A DNA stretch of 64,000 bases from Streptomyces sp. cf386 (GTDB lineage Bacteria > Actinomycetota > Actinomycetes > Streptomycetales > Streptomycetaceae), in the NCBI RefSeq assembly GCF_900103585.1, contig NZ_FNHV01000017.1:152420-216419 (forward strand), in the 5' to 3' direction. Both the position numbers and the translations under genes were made by a program. Positions 1 through 7,681 of the stretch are shown piece by piece (the stretch's first letter is position 1; each line of letters begins with the position of its first letter). The notes under the pieces were generated by a model that worked only from the letters and a program-made list of their open reading frames with translations, ran no database searches and was not told the origin of the DNA.

Positions 1-1068
1 GTCAACCAGGGCGATACGGGACTCCATCGAGCGGTCCCGCGCGAGCGACTGGAGCAGCGGCCAGGTAGGCAGCTTCTCCGTCCAGTGCGCGCGGTCGACC
101 AGGACCATCGGGGTGGGTTCACCGCGCGACTCGTAGTAGTTCGGCGTCGCGTTGTCGAAGATCTCCTGTACGGTGCCGGCGGCGCCCGGCAGGAAGACGA
201 CGCCCGCGTTCGAGCGGGCCAGGAGGCCGTCCTCGCGGGTGGCGTTGGCGAAGTACTTGGCGATGTGGGAGGCGAAGGGGTTCGGCGGCTCGTGGCCGTA
301 GAACCAGGTCGGGATGCCCACGGAACGGCCGCCCTTGGGCCAGCGGGTACGCACCTCGAAGGCCGCCGCCGCCCAGTCGGTGATGGAGGGCGTGAACCCC
401 GGCGCCTTCGCCAGGACTTGGAAGGCGTCGGCGAGCATCTCGTCGTCGTACGGGGCGGCGTACGCGCCGAGGTTCGCCGCCTCCATCGCGCCCGGGCCGC
501 CGCCGGTGGCGACCGTGAAACCGGCGCGGGTCAGCTCCCGGCCGAGCCGCGCGGCGCCCGCGTACGCCTCCGTGCCGCGGCGCATCGCGTGGCCGCCCAT
601 GACGCCGACCACCCGGGCGCCGGAGAGGAGTTCGTCGAGCGCGTCGGAGACGGAGTCGTCGTGGACCGCGCGGAGCATGGAGGCGTATATGTCGCCGTCC
701 GCCTTGGTCTGCTGGAACCACGCGTACGCGCGGGCGTCGGGCGTGGTCTCGTAGCCGTCCGCCAGGGATGCGAAGAGCTCGTCGGGGGAGTAGACCAGGC
801 CGCGGTACGGGTCGAAGGGCAGGCCCGGGACGGGCGGGAAGACCAGGGCTCCGTCCTTGCCGATCTTCGCGGCGGCTTCCTCGCGCATCGGGCAGCCGAG
901 GAAGACGGCGCCCGCCGTGTCCGTGCCGAGCAGTTCGCGCGTACGGTCCGTCAGATCGACGGCCTGGACCCGGAATCCGGCGAGGCTGCCGCGCGCCGAG
1001 ACGGTCGCGTCGAACTCCTCGAGCGTCTCGATCTCACGGTCGTTGTGGTGGGCCGCATGGGCGGGCAT
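1..1068 (-). CDS. LOG-family Rossmann-fold nucleotide-binding protein (3' end outside window)
   Basis: Reading leftward from the ATG at 1068, an open frame runs off the window edge after 356 codons, so the C-terminus is missing. In the second half it has the family's glycine-rich motif GGGPGAMEAAN, followed by PGAAGTVQE, which matches the PGGxGTxxE signature of LOG proteins with one glycine replaced by alanine. LOG proteins are cytokinin-riboside monophosphate phosphoribohydrolases or uncharacterised nucleotide binders. The roughly 150-residue N-terminal extension before the Rossmann domain is longer than in plant-type LOG, so this probably belongs to the larger actinobacterial subgroup of unknown substrate. 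I chose the ATG at 1068 because it opens the frame; an upstream ATG at about 1085 is in another frame. The family call is firm, the substrate is not known. Confidence 0.8.
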   Translation of the reverse strand, partial: MPAHAAHHNDREIETLEEFDATVSARGSLAGFRVQAVDLTDRTRELLGTDTAGAVFLGCPMREEAAAKIGKDGALVFPPVPGLPFDPYRGLVYSPDELFASLADGYETTPDARAYAWFQQTKADGDIYASMLRAVHDDSVSDALDELLSGARVVGVMGGHAMRRGTEAYAGAARLGRELTRAGFTVATGGGPGAMEAANLGAYAAPYDDEMLADAFQVLAKAPGFTPSITDWAAAAFEVRTRWPKGGRSVGIPTWFYGHEPPNPFASHIAKYFANATREDGLLARSNAGVVFLPGAAGTVQEIFDNATPNYYESRGEPTPMVLVDRAHWTEKLPTWPLLQSLARDRSMESRIALVD

Positions 1069-1114
1069 CGTCTGCACGCGCCCATGCTAGGCACCGTCCG
1101 AGGGGGCGCGGGCG

Positions 1115-1534
1115 TCAGCCCTCGATGGCCGACGGGTCCATCCAGACGACCTCCCAGGTGTGGCCGTCGAGGTCGTCGAACGCGCGGCCGTACATGAAGC
1201 CCATGTCCTGGATCTTGGCCGAGGCGGTGCCGCCGGCGGCGACGGCCTTCTCGACCAGGTCGTCGACCTTGTCACGGCTCTCGGCGCTCAGACAGACCAG
1301 CACCTCGCTGGTCTTCGTGGCGTCCGCGATCTCCTTGTCGGTGAAGGTCGCGTAGAACGGCCGGGTGAGCAGCATCGCGACGATGGTGTCGCTGATCACG
1401 ACGGAGGCGGCGTTCTCGTCGCTGAACTGCGGGTTGATCGAGTAACCGAGCTCCGTGAAGAACTTCTTCGAGGCGTCGAGGTCGTTCACGGGCAGGTTCA
1501 CGAAGATCATCTGCTGGTACGCGGGCGCGGTCAT
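1115..1534 (-). CDS. VOC-superfamily (glyoxalase/bleomycin-resistance fold) protein
   Basis: This 139-residue protein opens with a typical VOC strand-helix pattern (IFVNLPVNDLDASKKFF, then ELGY) and a second half ending in DLDGHTWEVVWMD, which resembles the last metal-ligand strand of PhnB/glyoxalase-like proteins. A single unit of this length normally dimerises to make the active site. An in-frame start exists upstream at 1600, but the ATG at 1534 is preceded by GGGAGAG at good spacing and removes a 22-residue unconserved leader, so I use 1534. Such proteins range from glyoxalases and dioxygenases to antibiotic-binding proteins. No neighbour hints at the substrate, so function stays open. 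Confidence 0.85.
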   Translation of the reverse strand: MTAPAYQQMIFVNLPVNDLDASKKFFTELGYSINPQFSDENAASVVISDTIVAMLLTRPFYATFTDKEIADATKTSEVLVCLSAESRDKVDDLVEKAVAAGGTASAKIQDMGFMYGRAFDDLDGHTWEVVWMDPSAIEG

Positions 1535-1698
1535 CGGGGTCTCTCCCATCGGGGTGTCTGCTGTTCGGTGGGGTAGACCGGGGTGCTGTGCGGAACTCAT
1601 CGCCGGGCGGGAGATTTATTTCTCACGAGTTTTTCGGCGACGAGTGCTTGGCGAAGGCCGGTTGGCGAAGGCCCCTTGCCCACGGGCGCTCGACGGCC

Positions 1699-3051
1699 TC
1701 AGCTCGCCAGGGGCAGGGCCGCCAGCTCGGCCACCATCAGGGTGAGCGGGCCGAAGAAGGCCAGCAGGACGCCGATGCGCAGGGCGGCCGCGCTGCGCAG
1801 CATCGAGGTGGGGGCGCCGAGGCGGAGCAGCGCGGTCGTCGTGAGGGCGCGGGCCTGCTTGGCCTCCACAGCGGCCGTCAGGAGGGTGGCCACGGTGCAG
1901 CCGGTGACCAGGGTGACGCCGACGGTGGTGAGGGGGCCGAAGGCGGAGGTGGCGTCGGGGTCGGAGAGGGTGGCCATGGCGTACGCGCCCGAGGCCGCGG
2001 CGCAGACGATGCCGAGGGGGCGGCCGATGCGGACGGCTTCCGCCATGAGCACCCGGCCGGCCAGGAGGCGCAGGGCGCCCGGGCGCACGGCCTGGAGCAG
2101 GCGACCGCAGAGGTGGGTGAGGCCGGGGGCCGCCAGGGTGAGGCCCAGGGCGGTGGCCAGCCAGCCGAGCAGGACGCCGGCGGGGCCGGTGGGGAGGGCG
2201 GCGGGCATGGCGAGGGTGGTGCCGGTGTCGGTCGCCGCGTGGACCGCGTAGGCCTCCACGGTCAGGCCCGCGGCGATCACCGCGACGCCCCAGGGGAGGC
2301 CGGTGGGGGGTTTGCGGGGGGCCGGGATGTGGGTCACCGGGTCCGGCGTTTGCGGGGTGCCGTCCTTCTGCGGGACGAGCACCGCCCCGACGGCACGACT
2401 GTTCGCGGACGGCTCGGCGGGATTGCCTTCGCCGTCCTCCGGGGTGCCGTGCGCAGCCGCGCCGCTCCGTCCGCCCTTCCTCAACTGGGCCGCGAGCCTG
2501 CTGCCGTACTGCCGTGCCGTGCCCGGTGTGTCCGGGTGCTTCTCCTTCGGGCGCAGGGCGAACGCCACCGTCAGGGAGGCGATCGCCGGTACCGGGGTGA
2601 GGAGGGTCAGGGTGGCCGGGAGGGGGAGGGGGGCGTCCGCGGCCAGGAACTCGGCGGCCGCCCCGTCGAAGGGCATCCCGGTGAGGTCGCCCCGCAGGTG
2701 GAGGAAGAACAGCAGGGCCACCATCGAGCCGAGCGTGCAGGACAGGGCCGTGGTCGCCGCCGAGACGGCCATCAGGCGGGCCGGGCCCAGGCCGATCGCC
2801 GACAGGCCGGGGCGCGGTTTGGTGCCGGGGTCGGTGCGGGCCACCGCCAGCGCGAAGTGGATCGTCGCGGCCAGCGGCGGTAGGCACCAGGCCAGACGGA
2901 GCAGCGACGAGCCGGGGGAGTCGGGGTGGGACAGGGCGTAGCCGAGGGCGCACAGCAGCAGGAAGCCCGTGCCCGCCGACGCCGCCGCCACCAGCAGGCG
3001 GCGCAGTTGTACGGCGGGTTGGGCGCCGCGGGTCAGACGGAGAGCGAGCAC
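1699..3051 (-). CDS. FtsX-like permease of an ABC-type system
   Basis: The frame encodes about 450 residues with several strongly hydrophobic segments: near the N-terminus (LLVAAASAGTGFLLLCALGY), in the middle, and in a C-terminal block ending ALRIGVLLAFFGPLTLMVAELAALPL. This is the spaced topology of FtsX/MacB-type permeases. The open frame extends far upstream, but the product only becomes membrane-protein-like after the GTG at 3051. That GTG has a GGAAGG-type ribosome site and overlaps the end of the ATPase gene by 19 bases, as expected for a translationally coupled pair. Between the membrane segments is a long charged loop rich in Arg, Gly and Pro. The protein most likely forms a complex with the adjoining ATPase; what it does is unknown. 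Confidence 0.75.
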   Translation of the reverse strand: MLALRLTRGAQPAVQLRRLLVAAASAGTGFLLLCALGYALSHPDSPGSSLLRLAWCLPPLAATIHFALAVARTDPGTKPRPGLSAIGLGPARLMAVSAATTALSCTLGSMVALLFFLHLRGDLTGMPFDGAAAEFLAADAPLPLPATLTLLTPVPAIASLTVAFALRPKEKHPDTPGTARQYGSRLAAQLRKGGRSGAAAHGTPEDGEGNPAEPSANSRAVGAVLVPQKDGTPQTPDPVTHIPAPRKPPTGLPWGVAVIAAGLTVEAYAVHAATDTGTTLAMPAALPTGPAGVLLGWLATALGLTLAAPGLTHLCGRLLQAVRPGALRLLAGRVLMAEAVRIGRPLGIVCAAASGAYAMATLSDPDATSAFGPLTTVGVTLVTGCTVATLLTAAVEAKQARALTTTALLRLGAPTSMLRSAAALRIGVLLAFFGPLTLMVAELAALPLAS

Positions 3052-3773
3052 GCGGCCCGGCCTTCCGTCTCCCCCGGCGGGGGCAGGTGCACCGTGTTCA
3101 CGCGCCGTCCGTCCAGGAGCGTGACCTTGCGGTCGGCGAGGGGCGCCGCGTCCGCGTCGTAGGTGCTCAGGACGACCGTGATGCCGTGTGAGCGGGCCGC
3201 CGTCGTCAGGGTGCGCAGGACCTGGGTGCGGTCGCTGCGGTGCAGGGGTGCCGCCGGCTCGTCGGCGAACAGGACCGTGGGCGAGGGGGCCAGAGCCCGG
3301 GCGATGCAGACGCGCTGGCGTTCGGCCTGGACCAGCTGATGCGGGCGCTTGCGGGCCACCTCGCCGACGTCCAGGCGCTCCAGCCACTCCAGCGCGGCCG
3401 TCTTGGCTCGCCGACGGCTGGTGCCGCGCAGCATCAGGGGGAGGGCGGCGTTCTCCCAGACGTTCAACTCGGGGACGAGTGACGGGGCCGGGTCGACCCA
3501 GCTGAAACGGTCGCGGCGGAGCCGTTCGCGGTCCGTCGGGCCCATCTTGTGCACCGGCACGCTGTTGAACCAGACCTCGCCGCGCCGCACCGGGAGCAGG
3601 CCGGACAGACACTGCAGGAGGGACGTCTTGCCGCTGCCGCGCGGACCGATGACGGCGAGGACCTCACCCTCCTGGACGCCGAGCGAGACGCCGCCCAGCG
3701 CGGGTGAGCCGTCGTTGTAGGTGAAGTGCAGGGCGCGCGCCCAGAGCACGTCGTTGTCCGGCGGGGCCACCAT
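3033..3773 (-). CDS. ABC transporter ATP-binding protein, LolD/MacB type, with degenerate motifs
   Basis: The 246-residue product has a good Walker A (GPRGSGKTS, residues 43-51) and Walker B with the catalytic glutamate (TVLFADEP, about 166-173). Other conserved parts are altered: the Q-loop glutamine is replaced (SWVDP, 91-95), the LSGGQ signature reads LVQAE (147-151), and the switch histidine is a tyrosine (STYD, 203-206). The overall order, including VPELNVWENAALPL after the Q-loop, is that of the LolD/MacB/FtsE-like class. I start at the ATG at 3773, which has GCGAGG upstream; a GTG nine bases earlier has no usable ribosome site. It is followed by, and overlaps, the FtsX-like permease. 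It may bind ATP well but hydrolyse it slowly or be regulated differently. Confidence 0.85.
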   Translation of the reverse strand: MVAPPDNDVLWARALHFTYNDGSPALGGVSLGVQEGEVLAVIGPRGSGKTSLLQCLSGLLPVRRGEVWFNSVPVHKMGPTDRERLRRDRFSWVDPAPSLVPELNVWENAALPLMLRGTSRRRAKTAALEWLERLDVGEVARKRPHQLVQAERQRVCIARALAPSPTVLFADEPAAPLHRSDRTQVLRTLTTAARSHGITVVLSTYDADAAPLADRKVTLLDGRRVNTVHLPPPGETEGRAACSLSV

Positions 3774-3891
3774 GACGTACACCTCGCTTCTGATCCGTTT
3801 CCGTACCCGATCCCCCGTGCGGGGGAACGAAGGCTCGGCCGATCGGTCACAGGCACGCTAGGCAGCCGTCACCCGGACCCCGGACAGCACA

Positions 3892-3938
3892 CGGCCCCGG
3901 GCCGCCGTTTCTCACTCGAACGGGCGGCTCCGGGGCCG
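3892..3938. terminator. GC-rich hairpin downstream of the aminotransferase gene
   Basis: The arms GGCCCCGGGCCGCC and GGCGGCTCCGGGGCC pair with a single-base bulge around a loop of about 17 bases. The hairpin lies after the leftward aminotransferase and before the ABC ATPase gene, where a factor-independent terminator would be expected. There is no clear T tract, which is usual in Streptomyces. Confidence 0.5.
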
Positions 3939-3950
3939 GTGTTGATCATC

Positions 3951-3975
3951 CATACGGAAGATCAACTTCCGTATG
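3951..3975. repeat. Perfect inverted repeat CATACGGAAG-N5-CTTCCGTATG
   Basis: Ten-base perfect arms flank the five-base spacer ATCAA in the gap between the aminotransferase stop (4002) and the ABC ATPase start (3773). It is AT-richer than its surroundings. It could be the first part of the transcription end of the aminotransferase or an operator for the ABC pair; the symmetry suits either. Confidence 0.55.
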
Positions 3976-4001
3976 TCGGCTTCCGCCGGTCGGTGGGGGC
4001 G

Positions 4002-5375
4002 TCAGAGCTTCGTCCACGCCTCCGCCAGCGTCGCGCGCAGGATCTGCTCGATCTCGTCGAACGTCTCCTGGTTGGAGATCAGCGGCGGGGCGAGCTGGAC
4101 GACCGGGTCACCACGGTCGTCGGCACGGCAGTACAGGCCGTTCTCGTACAGCTTCTTGGAGAGGAAGCCGTACAGGACGCGCTCGGTCTCCTCGTCGTTG
4201 AAGGACTCCTTGGTGGCCTTGTCCTTCACCAGCTCGATGCCGTAGAAGAAGCCGTTGCCGCGGACGTCGCCGACGATCGGCAGGTCGTACAGCTTCTCCA
4301 GGGTGCCCCGGAACGCGGCCTCGTTGTCGAGGACGTGCTGGTTGAGGCCCTCGCGCTCGAACAGGTCGAGGTTGGCGATGCCGACGGCCGCGGAGACCGG
4401 GTGGCCGCCGAAGGTGTAGCCGTGCAGGAAGGTGTTGTCGCCCTTGTAGAAGGGCTCGGCGATGCGGTCCGAGACGATGCAGGCGCCGATCGGGGAGTAG
4501 CCCGACGTCATGCCCTTGGCGCAGGTGATCATGTCCGGGACGTAACCGAACTTGTCGCAGGCGAACATCGTGCCGAGGCGGCCGAAGGCGCAGATGACCT
4601 CGTCCGACACCAGCAGGACGTCGTACTGGTCGCAGATCTCGCGCACCCGCTGGAAGTAGCCGGGCGGGGGCGGGAAGCAGCCGCCCGCGTTCTGCACCGG
4701 CTCCAGGAAGACCGCGGCGACCGTGTCCGGGCCCTCGAAGAGGATCTGCTGCTCGATCTGGTCGGCGGCCCAGCGGCCGAAGGCCTCCGGGTCGTCGCCG
4801 TGGATCGGGGCGCGGTAGATGTTGGTGTTCGGGACCTTGTGCGCGCCCGGGACGAGGGGCTCGAACGGCGCCTTCAGGGCGGGCAGACCCGTGATGGACA
4901 GGGCGCCCTGCGGGGTGCCGTGGTAGGCGACGGCACGCGAGATCACCTTGTGCTTGGTGGGCTTGCCGACCAGCTTGAAGTACTGCTTGGCGAGCTTCCA
5001 GGCGGTCTCCACCGCCTCACCGCCGCCGGTGGTGAAGAAGACCTTGTTGAGGTCGCCCGGCGCGTGGTCCGCGATGCGCTCGGCGAGTTCCACGGCCTTC
5101 GGGTGGGCGTAGGACCAGATCGGGAAGAACGCCAGCTCCTGCGCCTGCTTGAAGGCGGTCTCGGCCAGCTCGACCCGGCCGTGCCCGGCCTGGACCACGA
5201 ACAGGCCGGCGAGACCGTCCAGGTAGCGCTTGCCCTTGTCGTCGTAGATGTAGGTGCCCTCGCCCCGGACGATGGTCGGGACGGGGGCCTTCTCGTACGA
5301 GGACATACGCGTGAAGTGCATCCACAGGTGGTCGTACGCGGTCCTGCTGAGGTCCTGAGGGCTGTTGGTGCTCAC
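4002..5375 (-). CDS. Class III PLP aminotransferase, probable putrescine/polyamine-pyruvate transaminase
   Basis: This 457-residue fold-type I enzyme has the class III hallmarks: TTGGGEAVETAWKLAKQY (phosphate-binding region), SRAVAYHGTPQGALSITG, VFLEPVQNAGGCFPPP, the DEVICAFGRLG motif, and the PLP lysine in TCAKGMTSGY. It most resembles the SpuC/omega-amino acid-pyruvate transaminase group, which converts putrescine to 4-aminobutyraldehyde. The neighbouring Lrp regulator and 4-aminobutyraldehyde dehydrogenase support polyamine catabolism. The start is a GTG with GAGGACC upstream. That ribosome site lies in a 16-base sequence repeated in tandem at the end of the upstream gene. It is 19 bases downstream of the Lrp gene on the same strand, so the two are probably co-transcribed. 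Beta-alanine-pyruvate transaminase activity is the main alternative. Confidence 0.88.
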   Translation of the reverse strand: MSTNSPQDLSRTAYDHLWMHFTRMSSYEKAPVPTIVRGEGTYIYDDKGKRYLDGLAGLFVVQAGHGRVELAETAFKQAQELAFFPIWSYAHPKAVELAERIADHAPGDLNKVFFTTGGGEAVETAWKLAKQYFKLVGKPTKHKVISRAVAYHGTPQGALSITGLPALKAPFEPLVPGAHKVPNTNIYRAPIHGDDPEAFGRWAADQIEQQILFEGPDTVAAVFLEPVQNAGGCFPPPPGYFQRVREICDQYDVLLVSDEVICAFGRLGTMFACDKFGYVPDMITCAKGMTSGYSPIGACIVSDRIAEPFYKGDNTFLHGYTFGGHPVSAAVGIANLDLFEREGLNQHVLDNEAAFRGTLEKLYDLPIVGDVRGNGFFYGIELVKDKATKESFNDEETERVLYGFLSKKLYENGLYCRADDRGDPVVQLAPPLISNQETFDEIEQILRATLAEAWTKL

Positions 5376-5403
5376 GGTTATCGGGTCCTCACGGTTATCG
5401 GGT
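5371..5403. repeat. Tandem 16-base duplication at a gene junction
   Basis: The sequence CTCACGGTTATCGGGT occurs at 5371-5386 and 5388-5403. The right copy includes the stop codon of the Lrp gene, the left copy the GTG start of the aminotransferase. On the coding strand the junction creates the GAGGACC that serves as ribosome site. Confidence 0.8.
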
Positions 5404-5910
5404 TCCCCACATGTAGGTCTGCTTCTTGAGCTTGAGGTAGACGAAACTCTCCGTCGAGCGCACTCCGGGGAGGGCCCGGATGCGTTTGTTGATGACGTCC
5501 AGGAGGTGGTCGTCGTCCTCGCAGACGACCTCCACCATCAGGTCGAAGGACCCGGCGGTCATCACCACGTACTCGCATTCGGACATGGCCGTCAACGCGT
5601 CGGCCACGGATTCCGCATCGCCCTCGACGCGCACACCGACCATCGCCTGCCGGCGGAAGCCCACGGTGAGCGGGTCCGTGACGGCGACGATCTGCATGAC
5701 GCCCTGGTCGAGCAGCTTCTGGACGCGCTGGCGCACGGCTGCCTCGGACAGGCCCACGGCCTTGCCGATGGCGGCGTACGGCCGGCGGCCGTCCTCCTGA
5801 AGTTGTTCGATGATGGCGAGGGAGACGGCGTCCAACTGGGGACCTCCGCCCTTGGACTCGCGGGAGTCCCTGTGCTCTGCGCTTCGACTGGCCACGACGT
5901 CACTGTGCAC
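5395..5910 (-). CDS. Lrp/AsnC-family transcriptional regulator
   Basis: The 171-residue product has an N-terminal winged helix-turn-helix (LDAVSLAIIEQLQEDGRRPYAAI, then KAVGLSEAAVRQRVQKLLDQG) followed by an RAM/ligand-sensing domain with the usual GSFDLMVEVVCEDDDHLLDVI stretch and a conserved ending ESFVYLKLKKQTYMWG. Lrp-type regulators bind an amino acid or related small molecule as octamers. Its position between a polyamine aminotransferase and the divergent aminobutyraldehyde dehydrogenase suggests it controls both from the shared region. The start is uncertain: I use the GTG at 5910; a TTG at 5931 is also in frame, and neither has a convincing ribosome site. Conserved sequence starts only about 25 residues in. 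Confidence 0.88.
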   Translation of the reverse strand: MHSDVVASRSAEHRDSRESKGGGPQLDAVSLAIIEQLQEDGRRPYAAIGKAVGLSEAAVRQRVQKLLDQGVMQIVAVTDPLTVGFRRQAMVGVRVEGDAESVADALTAMSECEYVVMTAGSFDLMVEVVCEDDDHLLDVINKRIRALPGVRSTESFVYLKLKKQTYMWGTR

Positions 5911-5970
5911 GACGTCTCGATAGTTCCGCAAGGTCGAGGCAATGAAATTCGTTGTTTACGTGACTGAGAC

Positions 5971-5985
5971 CTGCGGATTTCGCAG
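5971..5985. promoter_or_regulatory. Imperfect palindrome, possible Lrp-type operator
   Basis: CTGCGGATTTCGCAG has perfect five-base arms around GATTT. It lies in the divergent region between the Lrp regulator and the aldehyde dehydrogenase, 20 bases upstream of the probable -35 box of the latter. Lrp-family sites are often 15-base imperfect palindromes of this type. Binding is inferred only. Confidence 0.35.
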
Positions 5986-6005
5986 AAGTGGTGGCAGTGG
6001 GGGTG

Positions 6006-6033
6006 TTGAAAACGTGGGGCAGCCGATTAGGGT
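6006..6033 (+). promoter_or_regulatory. Probable housekeeping promoter of the aminobutyraldehyde dehydrogenase gene
   Basis: TTGAAA at 6006-6011 and TAGGGT at 6028-6033 are separated by 16 bases, a good match to the HrdB-type consensus. The expected start is near 6040, giving a leader of about 50 bases to the GTG at 6090. Confidence 0.6.
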
Positions 6034-6089
6034 GGGTGTCTCAGAGAGTGGACAGTCACAAGCAGTGAAAACCTGACAGGAGGCCGGCA

Positions 6090-7529
6090 GTGAGCACCGA
6101 GCTGCGTCGTCTGCGCAACTACATCGATGGTGAGTTCCGGGACGCCGCCGACGGACGGACCACCGAGGTGGTCAACCCCGCGACGGGCGAGGCGTACGCG
6201 ACCGCGCCGCTGTCCGGACAGGCGGACGTCGACGCCGCGATGGAGGCCGCCGCCAGGGCCTTCCCCGCCTGGCGTGACGCGACCCCCGCCGAGCGCCAGA
6301 AGGCGCTGCTGAAGATCGCGGACGCCTTCGAGGAGCGCGCCGAGGAGCTGATCGCCGCCGAGGTGGAGAACACCGGCAAGCCGATCGGGCTCACCCGGTC
6401 GGAGGAGATCCCGCCGATGGTCGACCAGATCCGCTTCTTCGCCGGTGCGGCGCGGATGCTGGAGGGCCGGTCGGCCGGTGAGTACATGGAGGGGCTGACC
6501 TCGATCATCCGCCGTGAGCCGATCGGCGTCTGCGCGCAGGTCGCGCCCTGGAACTACCCGATGATGATGGCCGTGTGGAAGTTCGCGCCGGCCCTCGCGG
6601 CGGGCAACACGGTCGTGCTGAAGCCGTCGGACACGACCCCGGCGTCGACCGTTCTGATCGCCGACATCATCGGCTCGGTCCTGCCCAAGGGCGTCTTCAA
6701 CGTCATCACCGGCGACCGGGACACCGGCCGCCTGATGGTCGAGCACCCGACCCCGGCGATGGCCTCCATCACCGGCTCGGTGCGGGCCGGTATGTCGGTC
6801 GCCGAGTCCGCGTCCAAGGACCTCAAGCGGGTTCACCTGGAGCTGGGCGGCAAGGCGCCGGTCGTCGTGTTCGAGGACACCGACATCGCCAAGGCCGTCG
6901 AGGACATCTCGGTCGCGGGCTTCTTCAACGCCGGTCAGGACTGTACGGCCGCCTGTCGCGTCCTGGTCCACGAGGCCATCCACGACGAGTTCGTCGCCGC
7001 GCTCGCCAAGGCCGCCGCCGACACCAAGACCGGTCAGCCGGACGACGAGGACGTGCTGTTCGGCCCGCTCAACAACCCCAACCAGCTCAAGCAGGTCGAG
7101 GGCTTCATCGAGCGGCTGCCGGCGCACGCGCGCGTGGAGGCCGGTGGCAAGCGGGTCGGTGAGAAGGGCTACTTCTTCGCGCCGACCGTGGTCTCCGGCG
7201 TCAAGCAGGACGACGAGATCATCCAGAAGGAGGTCTTCGGGCCGGTCATCACCGTGCAGTCCTTCTCGGACGAGGCGCAGGCCGTCGAGTGGGCGAACGG
7301 TGTCGAGTACGCGCTCGCTTCGTCGGTGTGGACCAAGGACCACGGGCGGGCGATGCGGATGTCCAAGGCGCTGGACTTCGGGTGCGTGTGGATCAACACG
7401 CACATTCCGCTGGTCGCGGAGATGCCGCATGGCGGGTTCAAGAAGTCGGGGTACGGCAAGGACCTTTCGGCGTACGGGTTTGACGACTACACGCGGATCA
7501 AGCACGTCATGACGTCGCTGGACGCGTAA
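6090..7529 (+). CDS. Probable 4-aminobutyraldehyde dehydrogenase
   Basis: This 479-residue NAD-dependent aldehyde dehydrogenase has the family motifs: the cofactor region APWNYPMMM and AGNTVVLKPSD, the general-base glutamate in LELGGKAP, the catalytic cysteine in NAGQDCTAACR, and the EVFGPV motif. The C-terminal signature AEMPHGGFKKSGYGKDLSAY is typical of the YdcW/PatD type that oxidises 4-aminobutyraldehyde to 4-aminobutyrate. The GTG start has a perfect AGGAGG at 6078-6083. It is transcribed away from the Lrp regulator and the aminotransferase that would make its substrate. A paralogue lies at 19595-21130. The substrate is inferred from motif and context. Confidence 0.9.
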   Translation: MSTELRRLRNYIDGEFRDAADGRTTEVVNPATGEAYATAPLSGQADVDAAMEAAARAFPAWRDATPAERQKALLKIADAFEERAEELIAAEVENTGKPIGLTRSEEIPPMVDQIRFFAGAARMLEGRSAGEYMEGLTSIIRREPIGVCAQVAPWNYPMMMAVWKFAPALAAGNTVVLKPSDTTPASTVLIADIIGSVLPKGVFNVITGDRDTGRLMVEHPTPAMASITGSVRAGMSVAESASKDLKRVHLELGGKAPVVVFEDTDIAKAVEDISVAGFFNAGQDCTAACRVLVHEAIHDEFVAALAKAAADTKTGQPDDEDVLFGPLNNPNQLKQVEGFIERLPAHARVEAGGKRVGEKGYFFAPTVVSGVKQDDEIIQKEVFGPVITVQSFSDEAQAVEWANGVEYALASSVWTKDHGRAMRMSKALDFGCVWINTHIPLVAEMPHGGFKKSGYGKDLSAYGFDDYTRIKHVMTSLDA

Positions 7530-7559
7530 GCGGTCGGATTTCGGCTGCGGGTGCGTGGG

Positions 7560-7586
7560 GGCTGGTCGCGCAGTTCCCCGCGCCCC
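7560..7586. repeat. Dispersed Streptomyces intergenic repeat, copy 1
   Basis: A 27-base sequence containing GGTCGCGCAGTTCCCCGCGC is found here and, identically, at 45708-45734. It lies between the aldehyde dehydrogenase and the orphan binding protein. It can fold into a short GC-rich hairpin. From general familiarity with Streptomyces genomes this element is very common between genes. Confidence 0.75.
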
Positions 7587-7681
7587 TTCAGCGGCGTGAT
7601 CGACAGGGTGTCTGGTGGGGGCCGTTCTGCTCGACGGGGAGTCCATTGCCTGGCCCGGGGCCACGGCGGCATGCTTCCGCA

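Noticed and set aside
1648..1673. Short direct repeat TTGGCGAAGGCC (two copies)
   Set aside because: Two 12-base copies between the VOC and permease genes without symmetry or context; not enough to call an element.
1588..2883. Long rightward frame opposite the FtsX-like permease
   Set aside because: Composition is Gly/Arg-rich as expected for an antisense frame of a GC-rich gene; the leftward frame encodes membrane helices.
3726..5429. Rightward frame of 567 codons opposite the aminotransferase
   Set aside because: The leftward frame has all class III aminotransferase motifs; this one is an antisense shadow.
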